This document shows positions 1 to 10,600 of a stretch of DNA of 64,000 bases, piece after piece; position 1 is the stretch's first letter; each line of letters starts with the position of its first letter. The position numbers and the translations under genes are program-made. Where the stretch lies: assembly GCA_033064195.1 (NCBI GenBank), contig JARBJD010000059.1, forward strand, positions 62,001-126,000. Direction: 5' to 3'. The notes under the pieces were generated by a model. The model did not search any database. It saw only the letters and a list, made by a program, of their open reading frames with translations, and was not told the origin of the DNA. This DNA comes from Blattamonas nauphoetae (Eukaryota; Preaxostyla; Oxymonadida).

Positions 1-3000
1 ACAACTGGAACTGTGAAAACAGCCACCGGTGTCCGAACGACAATCCACACGAACTTCGGAATTTGGCAGGAGCTGTTCGATGATAATAACAGCCCCACAC
101 GGCCTGTCGGAATCAGCCCATCGCTTATCTCCTTCCAACAACCAGACGAAACCTCCGAAGGCCAACTCGTCACAATCAGAAACAACACCAACCAAAGGAT
201 GACCTGTGTGTGGAACTCCTACACTCAATCCCCAACCGGCAAACTCCCAAAATGTGCCCAAAACTCGCCCTTCATTGTCACCCCAAACACATCCGACTGT
301 GATGCCCACTCCACCACCTCGTTCCGAATCAAATTCCTGTCTCTCCCGACCGAAGGGTACATCAACCAGAAGTTGGAGTGTATGTGCTATCTGAAGTATC
401 TTCGCAGCTACACCCTCTCCACAGGACGGACAAAGATCCCGCCGTGGTGTCTGACTGTGTCGTGCATTGGAAGGCGGATTAAATACTCGGACTTCATCCC
501 CGTCGCAAAACTCGAACCAGAATCTCTTTATTTCCCTCCCACAATCCCGCGGAGGTCAACATACCACACAATCAAGTTCACAAACGAAGGAGACACGACT
601 CTCTTGTTCGACACAAGAGGGAACCAGAACGGGTCTTTCTTAGTCTCTCCCACGTCAGCTTGCATCCCTCCCAATTCGTTCTGTCTCCTCGCTGTCTCAT
701 TCCAACCGAGCATCCTCCGCTCGAATCCTCCTCTCAAAGGAAACGCTCAGTTCAATCCACAACCATTCAAAGAGATCGAGACAATGGGTGGACCCACACG
801 ATACAAAGTGCATCGACCACCTGAAGAAAACACGTTTGATCTTATTCTCAAAGCGAATGCGTCCATCGGAGAGACTTATTCGTCTCTTCTGGTTGGGGTC
901 GTCAATCACCCTGGCCTTTGCTTTGAAAACGATCACGTGGTGATGAGGGCAGCGTGCATTGGATCGTACAGCAAGAGGCAGATCAAGCTCCGGAATCCTT
1001 CCCGGATGTCGATTTGTGTTTGTGTTGGGCTGTATCAGGGCGAGTCAGACGCAATTCGGATTGAACCATCATCGTTCTTCATTGACGGGAACGAAGAGGC
1101 GACTCTCTCAGTTGTTTTCACTCCCTCAACAATCGGACAGCAGACATTCAAGTTCCTCTTCGTTGCTGAACAAGCCCAATCCGAGCTTGAGGTCTGCAAA
1201 GACGAGGGGTACATGGGGGAGAAGATTGCCTCACCTGAAATGCAGCTCCAACTCCAACTTTTGGAGGAGCGAATGGAACGATACATCAATCAAGACGAAA
1301 CGACCTCGAATAATCATCTCGCTGTCTCACCTCCATCATCGTCTGGACCCATGCCCAGATCGGGTCTGGATTCATTCGACGCTGAATCGGTCTGTGCTGA
1401 ACTGTGTGTGGTGGGAGAAGGAATCAGAGGAGAGATCCGTTTCGAACCAGCCGAAGTCGACTACGGCATCCAAATGACAGGCTCATCAACCGAAAAGACG
1501 ATTGTCCTTATCAACGACAGCTCAGCAGACATTAACTACAAGTTGAACGTGACGTGGCATGCCGAAGCCTCCACAGCCGACGAACTCGACGATCACGACA
1601 GGCACATCGCTGGAGAAGCACCACCGATTCTTCGAGTGGAACCAGACCGAGGCATCATCCCTGCTCGATCACACGACAGAATCCGTGTCTTCTTCCGCCC
1701 AGCTCTCAGAACACTCTACACGTGCTCCATCAAATGTGAGCTGGACAGGGAGGGAGTGTTCATGCAGATGCAGAGTGTGAATAGCAACAAACCGGATGAG
1801 ATGTCGATCAACAATCCGGTTTGCATCGCCAGTGGTCTCGGCATCCTTCCATCCATCGCAATCGTCGACGCATACAAACCAAACGCACCCAAAAGCAATG
1901 TTTGGCAGGAACTCTCTTTGGACATGCTCAACTCTGCGTTCGGTCGAGAACTGACACCAGCTGACGAGAAGTTCAATGCATACGATGGACTCCTCTACAC
2001 TGAAGAAGGACTCACTCTCCTCCGACAACTTCTCCACATTCCGTTCTTCCTCGGCTCGTCTCCGATCAACCAGAAGTCGTCGAGAGTGTTTCTGAGGATT
2101 CAGAACAACGGAAGACTGCCCATGGATTGGCGGATTCGAGATCCCTCCAATTTTGATGTCCGTGCCGACCATTGGGTGGAAGAAAGAGAACTCGCCACCC
2201 CACAATCCTTATTTTCGCAGGACATGACGACAATTGTCGGATCAACCGGAGGAGGAACAGCATCGCGCCAAGCTGAAATGACGGGAGGAGGGGACAACTC
2301 GGGCGATGGTGGAAGCGGATCCCGAAAAGGAGAAGCTCAAACAGCCGTCACAATCGAGCCGATGGAGGGTCACCTCAACGTCGGAGAAGAAGGAGTGGTC
2401 TGCTTCACCTGCCAACATTCTTCGGTTGGTGTCCACACCGCAAACTTCATCTGGCAACTTCTCGGCGGAGGCAAGCAAATTGTCCTCCAAATCGTCGGCG
2501 TGACAGTCAGAGCTGACGAGCCCTTCATCACCTTCCAAAACGGGACACCAAACTGCAACCTCGGGAAGCTTATTGTTGGAGACGAGAACCCACCAGTCCA
2601 CTCGCTTGTCCTCCACAACACGGCTTATGGCGGGACAGACTTCCACATGGACACTCGCCAGATCGAGCGACTCAACGCATCACACTACGAGTTCCCAGTG
2701 TTTGAGGCATCTCACAGTCGAGGATTCATGGATGGTAACACGAAGACGGTGATCAAGTGGAGGTTCCGCCCACTGGAAGAAGACGTTCTCTCCATGCGCA
2801 TTCCCTTCACAATTGGTCAGGAGCTGAATGGGATTTACACAAATCTCACTGCACAGGCCTTCATCCCAACAGAGGACCGAGTTCCATATCCGCTGAACAA
2901 TAAGAACTCGAAACCAGCTCCTCTCGCTCCGCTTCCTGGAGTGAAGTGTGTTGCCTCTCACGAATTTCTGACGTTTGGGTCGCTCCCGACGCACTCAGTC

Positions 3001-4575
3001 GAGAGAAGGATGCTGACACTTCTGAATGTTTGGCACTCTCCTCTCCGATTCCAGTGGGAGATCGACGACACCATCGACAAATGGAACGAACTCTCTGTCC
3101 ATCCGCCACGAGGCATCATCGAAGCTGGCCAGAGCCGTGTGTGCGTAGTCGTCCTTCGCGCTGGCCACGTCCCAACAACTCTCTCCACTCTTCTCAAATG
3201 CCACATCTACCCAGGATCGTCTGCACCGATCGTGGATCAGCTGGATACTCCTCAGTATCAAGGAAGACAGCTCCAGAAGCATCGAACAAGTGCCTCTCCA
3301 CGTCAACTCAAACCAAACAGTCCATTTTCAGCCGAACGCGGAACGTCTGCTGGACGGGCTGGTGGAGTGGAAATGAGAGGGAGATTGAATTCACCACGAA
3401 CGCCCAAACAATATGGGAAGGATCCATCTGACCTGGAAAGTGTCCGAACAATCGAATCCCAACGAACACTCACTTCATCCAACCATGGCGGCCCACGCCA
3501 GCCGAGAATCGCTCAACAGAAACCAGCACGTCAATCAGTCGTCGAGCGGATGACGATCTCCCGAGGGATCCAAATCGCAAGTCATTTGGAGGAGAAGAAG
3601 GGAGTGATTATGAAGCGACGGTACGAAGACGAGATCTTCCTGAACGCGCTCAACGAGTCACCAGAAGAGATCCAGAAGGACATCGGGCCGTTCGCTCTCC
3701 GCTCGGCTGTTCCTCTCGAAGAGGCCAACTCGACAGTCCGAAGTGCGTTTGAATTGGCCAACCAAGCGATCGATCGAAAGAACCAGTTGATGACAACCCA
3801 AATGACGACATCCCATCGTCCACTCTACACCGCCCTCCTCTCCACAAAAGACGACAACATAAATGACATGCGAATGAAGGGCATGACACGCGGATGGAGC
3901 AACAACATGACACAATCGCAAGGACAGACAGCGTTGCATCCGCATGGATCACAGCGTGGGCAAACAAGAATCGTCTCCTCAGGTCGGATGGACATTGAGG
4001 GGATTCCGGAAGAAGGGACAGGCGACGGATGGGATAGTTCTGAGCTCCCATACTCTGAAACTGTGCTCCAAAAGCTGTTTGTTGAGGTGAGCTACAACAC
4101 AATCACTCTTTCTTCTTTTATCCGACTGCACAGATCTCACAAACAATTCTTAATTGATTCTAATGCACCGGCCAGCTTCAAATCCCAACCTTTCGTCCCA
4201 GCCGCTCAACTTCGTGATGCCCTCACCCAACACAACGTTGTGGAGGCTACTATTGGCCTCCTAACTGGCTTCACATCCGACACGGTCTCCATCAAGAACG
4301 CCTTCTCTCACCTTTCTCTCAAAAAACCATGCCACTTCTCTGCCTTTGCCTCAAGCAAACTCTTCACCAAACAAACTCCCCAACTCATCCCACTCAAACT
4401 CCAACAACCTCCCACTGTTGTCTCTGGCGATGATTCAACAGATGTGGTCAATACTTCACTTCTTAACTGCGATTCTTACACTCTCAAATCAATCAGCTCG
4501 GAAATCGTGGAAAATGTGATACGAAACGTTATTGCCAAACATATTCACACAGAATCATCGACTGTGCCCAATTAA
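1..4575 (+). CDS. CFAP65: CFAP65-like flagellar protein with ASH/MSP beta-sandwich domains (5' partial)
   Basis: The reading frame is open from base 1, so the gene starts left of the window. About 1,505 residues are visible. The protein is a chain of immunoglobulin-like ASH/MSP/Hydin-type repeats, seen as recurring 'fxNxgdtxlxF...sFxVxPxxxxixPxs...vxFxP' patterns near residues 15-120, 165-240, 300-390, 480-570, 720-840 and 1000-1070. It then has a low-complexity Gln/Ser/Arg stretch and a conserved-looking helical C-terminus. Such proteins sit on axonemal central-pair or radial-spoke-associated structures. I favour CFAP65 because of the order of repeats and the C-terminal tail; CFAP47, DLEC1 or another Hydin relative remains possible. 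An in-frame 57-nt intron is likely at 4077-4133 (donor GTTTG, acceptor CAG after a pyrimidine tract). Using the nearby GTGAG donor at 4087 instead would give an early stop. Stop TAA is at 4573. Confidence 0.62.
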   Translation, partial: TTGTVKTATGVRTTIHTNFGIWQELFDDNNSPTRPVGISPSLISFQQPDETSEGQLVTIRNNTNQRMTCVWNSYTQSPTGKLPKCAQNSPFIVTPNTSDCDAHSTTSFRIKFLSLPTEGYINQKLECMCYLKYLRSYTLSTGRTKIPPWCLTVSCIGRRIKYSDFIPVAKLEPESLYFPPTIPRRSTYHTIKFTNEGDTTLLFDTRGNQNGSFLVSPTSACIPPNSFCLLAVSFQPSILRSNPPLKGNAQFNPQPFKEIETMGGPTRYKVHRPPEENTFDLILKANASIGETYSSLLVGVVNHPGLCFENDHVVMRAACIGSYSKRQIKLRNPSRMSICVCVGLYQGESDAIRIEPSSFFIDGNEEATLSVVFTPSTIGQQTFKFLFVAEQAQSELEVCKDEGYMGEKIASPEMQLQLQLLEERMERYINQDETTSNNHLAVSPPSSSGPMPRSGLDSFDAESVCAELCVVGEGIRGEIRFEPAEVDYGIQMTGSSTEKTIVLINDSSADINYKLNVTWHAEASTADELDDHDRHIAGEAPPILRVEPDRGIIPARSHDRIRVFFRPALRTLYTCSIKCELDREGVFMQMQSVNSNKPDEMSINNPVCIASGLGILPSIAIVDAYKPNAPKSNVWQELSLDMLNSAFGRELTPADEKFNAYDGLLYTEEGLTLLRQLLHIPFFLGSSPINQKSSRVFLRIQNNGRLPMDWRIRDPSNFDVRADHWVEERELATPQSLFSQDMTTIVGSTGGGTASRQAEMTGGGDNSGDGGSGSRKGEAQTAVTIEPMEGHLNVGEEGVVCFTCQHSSVGVHTANFIWQLLGGGKQIVLQIVGVTVRADEPFITFQNGTPNCNLGKLIVGDENPPVHSLVLHNTAYGGTDFHMDTRQIERLNASHYEFPVFEASHSRGFMDGNTKTVIKWRFRPLEEDVLSMRIPFTIGQELNGIYTNLTAQAFIPTEDRVPYPLNNKNSKPAPLAPLPGVKCVASHEFLTFGSLPTHSVERRMLTLLNVWHSPLRFQWEIDDTIDKWNELSVHPPRGIIEAGQSRVCVVVLRAGHVPTTLSTLLKCHIYPGSSAPIVDQLDTPQYQGRQLQKHRTSASPRQLKPNSPFSAERGTSAGRAGGVEMRGRLNSPRTPKQYGKDPSDLESVRTIESQRTLTSSNHGGPRQPRIAQQKPARQSVVERMTISRGIQIASHLEEKKGVIMKRRYEDEIFLNALNESPEEIQKDIGPFALRSAVPLEEANSTVRSAFELANQAIDRKNQLMTTQMTTSHRPLYTALLSTKDDNINDMRMKGMTRGWSNNMTQSQGQTALHPHGSQRGQTRIVSSGRMDIEGIPEEGTGDGWDSSELPYSETVLQKLFVEVSYNTITLSSFIRLHRSHKQFLIDSNAPASFKSQPFVPAAQLRDALTQHNVVEATIGLLTGFTSDTVSIKNAFSHLSLKKPCHFSAFASSKLFTKQTPQLIPLKLQQPPTVVSGDDSTDVVNTSLLNCDSYTLKSISSEIVENVIRNVIAKHIHTESSTVPN

Positions 4576-4665
4576 TCTTCTCTTCTTTCATTTCACAATT
4601 GTCTTGATTTTCGATAATCTTCAAATAATAAGTTACTCTTCGATCGTGAATCAATCAATCATCTG

Positions 4666-5152
4666 ATGTCAAATCAATGTACAACAACCTTCTCTTGATT
4701 TCATCTTCCTCTTTTGTTCATTTTGCTATATTTTGAAGGGAATCAACCACCTCCTCGTGGAGTCCTCCTCGTCGATGAAATGGAAGAACTCGAAACGAAT
4801 CCCCCAAATGGGATTATGGCTGGACTCGAACAGAATGATGACGATCCGTCGAACAGTGTCTGATCTCTTCTTTGAACTTTATTTTTCAGTTCACAAAACT
4901 CAAGTGGAATGTTATGATCTTGGATAGTCGTGGCAATGAAGCAACCTATCAAATGACTGTTCCAAATGGGTATCCCTCAGAACCTCCACACTTTACACGT
5001 GTGTCCGGTAACATCAGCCCTTCAGTATCCTTTTTTTCGATGTAATCACCTGATAGTCTCCAATTGAGCAATGTCCGTATCTCCAAAGCTGGAACAGCAG
5101 CAAACGTCTCAAGCCACTTCTAGAAGCAATTCGACAGCTTTTCCCCAAATAA
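4666..5152 (+). CDS. UEV1: Ubiquitin-conjugating enzyme E2 variant (Mms2/Uev1 type)
   Basis: Exons are 4666-4678, 4739-4857, 4890-5024 and 5057-5152, giving 120 residues. The protein starts MSNQWNQPPPRGVLLVDEME, like the 'vPRxFrLLeELe' start of Mms2/Uev1. It continues with the E2 fold (LKWNVMILDSRGNEATYQM, then PNGYPSEPPHF) and ends with a 'CPYLQSWN...' helix followed by 'LLEAIRQLFPK'. There is no catalytic HPN-Cys segment, which defines the UEV subfamily. By family knowledge it would pair with Ubc13 to build Lys63-linked ubiquitin chains in DNA-damage tolerance. It is slightly shorter than the usual 140-145 residues, and the loop where the active site would be is reduced. Two of its introns are only 32 nt. 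It follows the CFAP65-like gene by 90 bp on the same strand. Confidence 0.85.
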
Positions 5153-6607
5153 TTTCATATTTACTCAATGTTTCATTCTTTTCCGCATTTCATCTGTTCC
5201 TCGCTCCTCAATCACAGTGAGACAGCTGATGCACAGCAATGATGAAGTTAAAAATGGACAGTTGTCATAAATTCATAATCATATCTTTTCACTTGCACTG
5301 TTTAGTCGCTCAAAATGGGTCTCACCATCTTGAAGGTACAGTGCGGAAGATATAACTGCAACGTCGACATGAGAAAGCTAGGGAGAGCATACTGGGTTTA
5401 TCTTCTTCCTTGGAGAGTTGGTAAGTGCCCCTTTGGACGCTCGCTGCCAAAACAGCCTGGTTGGTATGTGAGGACCCAAAATGAAAACTTGGGGTGAGAT
5501 CGGATCTCAGTCGGATAAACTCGTTTTTATTGCTCAATTCGACTTACGCAAACAATTTCGGTAATACTACAGATAAAAGTGAAATAAATGTCGAAATGGA
5601 GAGATAAACTGAGAAAAGGGGGAAAAGTTAAAAGTGAGAATCCACAATGGCATTCTCCTTTTGAATGGATTAAAAAGAAGAAACGGACAAATGTAAATTG
5701 GTATCTTTCTCACATATCTCGCTATTTTGTCCCTTCCTTCGAGTTTAAGAGTGTGAAACAGTCGCTGTATTTTTGAAGTTGCCTTTTCTGCTTTCAAAAC
5801 GGAGTTTGACAATTGAATGACAGAATAATCTCAGACAAGGTATGCTTGAGTCAGGATTCGGAGCTGAAAGGTCAATTGACTCGAACATCGAAAGATCCTG
5901 TTTTTTCCTGTTCGCACAGAAAACTCTTCTGTGACGTCCGGGGTGATCCTCAAAATTATCTGATTCGACTGTGAGACATATTTCCGACAGAAATAGTTTC
6001 GAGATGTGTCAAAGCAGGAACAATTTCAGCTATAGTTGAGAGAGAGAAAGAAAGCAGGGCAAGAGAAAGGTGAGAGGAAAACATTCAGTACAAAAGTGGT
6101 GAGAAAAAGTGAGGACACACCATGAAAACGTGGAGTTTTGTTTGGTTCCATCGAAAAGCAACTTGATGGGAACTGTCGGCATGAGTCGTGTTCACTTCAG
6201 CTTGACTGCTATTCTTGTCTGGTGAGAGAGAAATTCTGAGAATAGCAGGATTGTTGTCAGATGTTCAAAACAAAGATGAACACAAAAACAATTAACACCT
6301 TGAATTGGCTGAACAGTAACAATTGTCGAATCTGGCTGAATAACTTGTCTGATTGTGGAAGAAATTTGAAAAACAGTTTGAAAGAGTGTATTAAGTCAAA
6401 CTGTGAAAGGAAGAGCGACTGGACGCGATTGGAGGAGAATGATTGGAAGATCAAACCAAGTTGTTTCTTTTTCTTGTCACGTCAACAAGATTGTTTCTCA
6501 GCGTTTATTTTCTGAAACGATCATATGGATAAAAATCGTGAAATGGAGGCAAAATGGAAAAAGGACGCTTCTGTCAGAGTTGCAGTTTTGCCTTCCCCAC
6601 TGTAAAC
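5153..6607 (+). other. Gene-poor stretch of about 1.45 kb without a convincing coding region
   Basis: Only short ORFs of 60-91 codons lie here, on both strands, and none shows a family motif or a clean splice path. The best is 5315-5497 (60 codons, starting MGLTILK), which resembles the start of an Arl2-type GTPase for a few residues but then has no G-box motifs, so I do not call it a gene. The sequence is AT-richer and more purine-biased than the flanking genes, especially 5560-5760 and 6000-6120 (GAGA/AAAG-rich). It may hold the 5' region of the dolichyldiphosphatase gene or an unrecognised non-coding RNA. I see no tRNA, snRNA or transposon signature. Confidence 0.5.
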
Positions 6608-7443
6608 ATGACAAAGACACCTTTTGCACTCACATACATACTGTACGATGAAGGGAGTCTCATTGGATGGCTTATGGCTCTCCTATCTCTCTGTCCTATA
6701 TTCATTATCGTTGTGTGGACGTTCTTTGCACTCTTCGAAAGTAAACACAATCGCATCAGCGTTTGGTTTTTTTCTCGTTTCTTTTATTTTTGGATTTGAC
6801 ACATTTATTCGCATTTTACTGGAATTAGAATGTTGTTCTTCTCCTTGGTCTCCTATTCAACACAGGACTGAACATGATTCTAAAACCATGGTTCAATGAA
6901 GGTTCCTTCTCGAAAACCTAATTCATCCAAGAATTATGATATCTTCGTTTGTTTTAGAACGACCTCGTGATCTTGTTGATCAACCATTTATTAATTTCAA
7001 GCCAGGAAACGGTTTTCCATCAGATCATGGTCTTGTCTTGTTTTCTCTTTCAATCCGATGATACAGCACAGTTCATGGCATTTTTTTCCATTCACATTTT
7101 CTTCTGGTTGAAGTTTGTTGTTTTTGTTCACCATTTTCTCAGAGATCGTCGGGACCAACTCCTCTCATTTACATTCTTCCCTCTCCTCATCTCATTTGAA
7201 GTGGGAAGTCTTCTTGTAGCTTACTCTCGGTGTGAATCACGCTACCGTCTCATTTTTTTCAGTGTATATCTCAAGTATCACACTTTGAAGCAGGCTGTCG
7301 CTGGATATGGATTCGGTCTCGTGTCAGGCCTCCTTTATCTTTCTGTCAAGCCTTATGCCATTAAAGTCGCTCGCTTTCTCTTGACTCCGATGGAACAGAA
7401 AGAGAAACAAAGGCCTCGAAACACTCCGAAGAATCGCAGATGA
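6608..7443 (+). CDS. DOLPP1: Dolichyldiphosphatase, PAP2 superfamily
   Basis: Exons are 6608-6760, 6829-6901, 6958-7029, 7067-7112, 7143-7229 and 7263-7443 (203 residues). The enzyme removes a phosphate from dolichyl diphosphate on the ER lumenal side and so recycles the lipid carrier of N-glycosylation. The three phosphatase signatures appear only after splicing: KPWFNEERP (KX6RP), PSDH (the PSGH-type box) and SRVYLKYH (SRX5H). As in DOLPP1, the last box is followed by Gln rather than Asp. Four hydrophobic segments fit the multi-pass fold, and the N-terminal 'LTYILYDEGSLIGWLMALLS' block is typical. The start at 6608 fits the family; an in-frame ATG at 6554 would add 18 residues. Introns are 68, 56, 37, 30 and 33 nt. 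The 30-nt intron (7113-7142) is in frame, so it could be retained. Confidence 0.9.
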
Positions 7444-7649
7444 ATGGATTCATGCTCGCACTCTCTTTCTTTGTGTCCATCATTTCACCTGATTTGTGAT
7501 ATAAGGGTCGTAGGCAAAAAAATAGGTCAAATGAGGAGAAATGATTGTATAATTCTGACAGAAAGGTTGAAAAACGCAAGGGATATCTCAACACGAAGAC
7601 TGACCAACAATAAGGTACAAAAGGAAAGAAAGAAAACATTGGAACATTT

Positions 7650-10600
7650 TTAGTCATCGTCATAGGAGTACACAGTAAGGTTCATATTGGATGGATTATT
7701 TGGTGGTTGGCTGAGAGAAAGGGGAGGCTCATTGGAGAAGAGCAAGGAGTCGTCCTCGAGAATTTGATGAGTCGACTGGGCACCTCTTCTGGATGTTTGT
7801 GTGTCCGTTGTGTGTGTATCGTCGCCAGCTCTCATTTTAGGAGGACGAGGTGGCTTCTTGCCGCTTGATATTGTGACGAGGGGCCTCGTTTGACTTGGTG
7901 GTTGGAGAGGTGGAATGGGAGAGAGGCCTGAGATTAAGGATTGGGTGGATGTTTGAGACCATAGGAGTGATTGTTGTGGGGGGTGTGACGAACTCTGAAC
8001 TGACTGCAGAAGAAGTGACGACGTGTTGGGAGATGCTTGATGTGAAGACTTGGCGAATGAATTGGGATCTGGTGAGTGTGAAGAAGGGATTGGGATCGAT
8101 AAGTCAGCGTTGAGAGATGACGTGGATGGCTGTGGTGAAAGGATAGATGAGACGGTAAAGGCTTGATTAGATTGCGGCGATGGATGATACACCTTCTGAT
8201 TCGAATGCTGAGGATTCTGGCGGCGAAGAGGGCCCGCGAATAAGTCATCCTCGGACATCTGTGAGGAGAGTGCAGAAGGCAGAGGTGATGGACTCTGTGT
8301 GTTTGGAGCGTCATCATCTGTATCGAGCGTGGTGGGCGATCGTCTTTTCGAGTTTCGTGGAGTCGACACTTTCGACGTGTTCGTCGACGAGTATCGTGCC
8401 GACGTGTTCAGCGAGGGAGCAAGTGAATTCCCCTGACTTCGCTCCGGCTTGTCAATACCAAGTTTCTGAAAGAGATAGAAAGTATTCCCTGATAGTCGCG
8501 AAAATACGCCTTTGGGCTTTTTGCGGGCTGCTCTGGTGTTGGTGAGTTCGAGTGGAGGAGGAGATGGGGTGCTGGGGGGACTTGGTGCGGGTGTGACTCC
8601 CTTCCGTCGATGTTTCGATCGTGCTTTCTGAAATCCACGATTCTCATCTCTCCACTTTCCTTGATTGTCTGAAATTCGTTTGCTTGCTTTTTTGTTCTGA
8701 GCGACGACCTCCTCAGCATCGTCTTCGTCCAAGTTCTCAGCCATCCACAGCTGGTCGGAAACTGCACTCAGTTCATCAATAACAGGATTTGGGATGGATG
8801 CGATGGGAACTTGTGGGACGAGTGGGAAGGCAGCAGGCACAGCACCAGGAAGGTCTTTCGTCGACAGCTCCAGTTCTTCTCGTCGTCGCTCTTCTTCCTT
8901 CCGCCGTTCTTCTTCTTGTCGTTGTTCTTCTTCGAGTTGTTTTTTCTTTTCTTCCTGTTGTCTCAGCTCCTCGATTTGCTTCGCTTCTCTTTCTCTCACC
9001 AACTCCTCCTTCTTTCTCTTCTCTGCATCTTTCTTCTGGTTCTCAATCTCTTGCTTGCTCTTCTCCAGGAGCCTCTGTTCTTCCATCCTCTTCTCTTCTT
9101 CGATTTTCCTCTTTTCCTCTCTTTCCCTCACCTTCTCTCGAATCGCCTCTCGTTCCTCATCCGTGACTGATATCCCCTTTCTGCTCAATCGTTCCTGCTC
9201 TCGATTCACCTGAATCGTCTCATTCGACGACTCCATCACCATCTTCGTCATGTCCAACAGTTTGGTCATATCAAACTCTGTCGCCGAGAGTTCCATCTCC
9301 GGAAGTTCATCTGCAAGGACTTTGATGTTCTCGGCAAGGTCGTTCATCATTTCCTGTTCAATCTCTTTCTCCGCCTCATCCACTTCAGTCTGATCCGCCA
9401 CAAACTTCTCGCTAATCCCCATCGTCCTGTCACGTCCTTTGCGCTTTTGCTGTTTCCTGTCCGAGTCCTTCTGAGTGGAATCGTGTTTCTCTTGTTCGGC
9501 ACCTGGATCTTCCGGATCGCCGTCTTTCATCATCTGGAAAACTTCCTCCCCATTGTTTTCTTTTTTATCAGCAATCTCAGCCCGTACCTTCTCCTGAATG
9601 GACGCTACTGCTTCTTCTCTCTCCACCACGCCCAGTCCAAGAAGATCGAACGAAACGACTTTGTTCTTCCCAATTTTGGGGAACCCTCCTAACAGCTGCC
9701 CATACTCTTCGCCTTCATCTTCCTCTTCCTCGCCGACCAGAACAACCACATACGGCTCCAGATCCACTTCCTCCATCACATCCGTGTACACCGTGATGAG
9801 TTGTGTCTCCCCAAATTCATCTTCAATCTCGTCTTCCAGCACGAACGATCCGTCGTCCAGATCTGCCTGCCGCTCGATATATCCTTTGATTGGGACCAGG
9901 TGACAGGCGATCTGGATGGGGTTGTAATTGTTGATGTCGAGTGAGCAGAGGGGGACTGCCTGGTTGGACACGACAGAGTGGCGAAGGCGGAGACTGATCA
10001 TCGTTTCCCGGACGAGTGGGTTTTTGTTGTCTTGGAGGAAGTGAAAGGCGATGGCTTTGCAGAGGAGGAAAGTTGGGATGGAGAGATCAGTGAAGGTGAA
10101 AAGTCGTTGGAGAGCTTCCATTCGAGCAGCCTCAGCTTCCTGTGCAGCAACCATTGCAGCTTTCTTGGCGCTTTCATCCCCCTTCTCTTTCCCATCATTT
10201 GTCTCCTGTTCTTCCTCCATTTCCAAAATCGAGATCAGTCCCTGATGCAACAGCTCTGACCTGGTCTCTTGTCGAATCAGCGGGGCAAAGAACTGCGCTA
10301 CAAAACACAAATCTGGTGAAAGCGCATCTTTCGCGTCGATGTACGTGTGGAAATCCATCGACGCCCACACATCGTTCGTTATGATGTCAACACCGGCCAC
10401 AGACTTGTCTGCGGGCGGGAGGAGAAGAGCATAGTGTGCTTCGATGAGATCTGGTGGAGGGAGAGGGAGACGGGCGGAGTGATAGCGGCTTGGGTGTGGA
10501 TGTTGTGGAGAGGAGTTGTTTGATGATGTGCGGGAAGGGATGATCTGAGAGAAGTCCTGGATGGCGTCGACAGGAGGAGAAACATCCTCTCCATGCATAT

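Noticed and set aside
5315-5497. 60-codon ORF starting MGLTILK, like the start of Arl2
   Set aside because: Only seven residues agree; no GTPase G1-G5 motifs follow on any splice path.
8789-9213. Plus-strand ORFs rich in Ser/Phe/Leu opposite the large minus-strand gene
   Set aside because: They are antisense mirrors of the Glu/Arg/Lys coiled-coil codons (GAA/GAG becomes TTC/CTC); the same occurs at 18769-19149 and 35392-36267.
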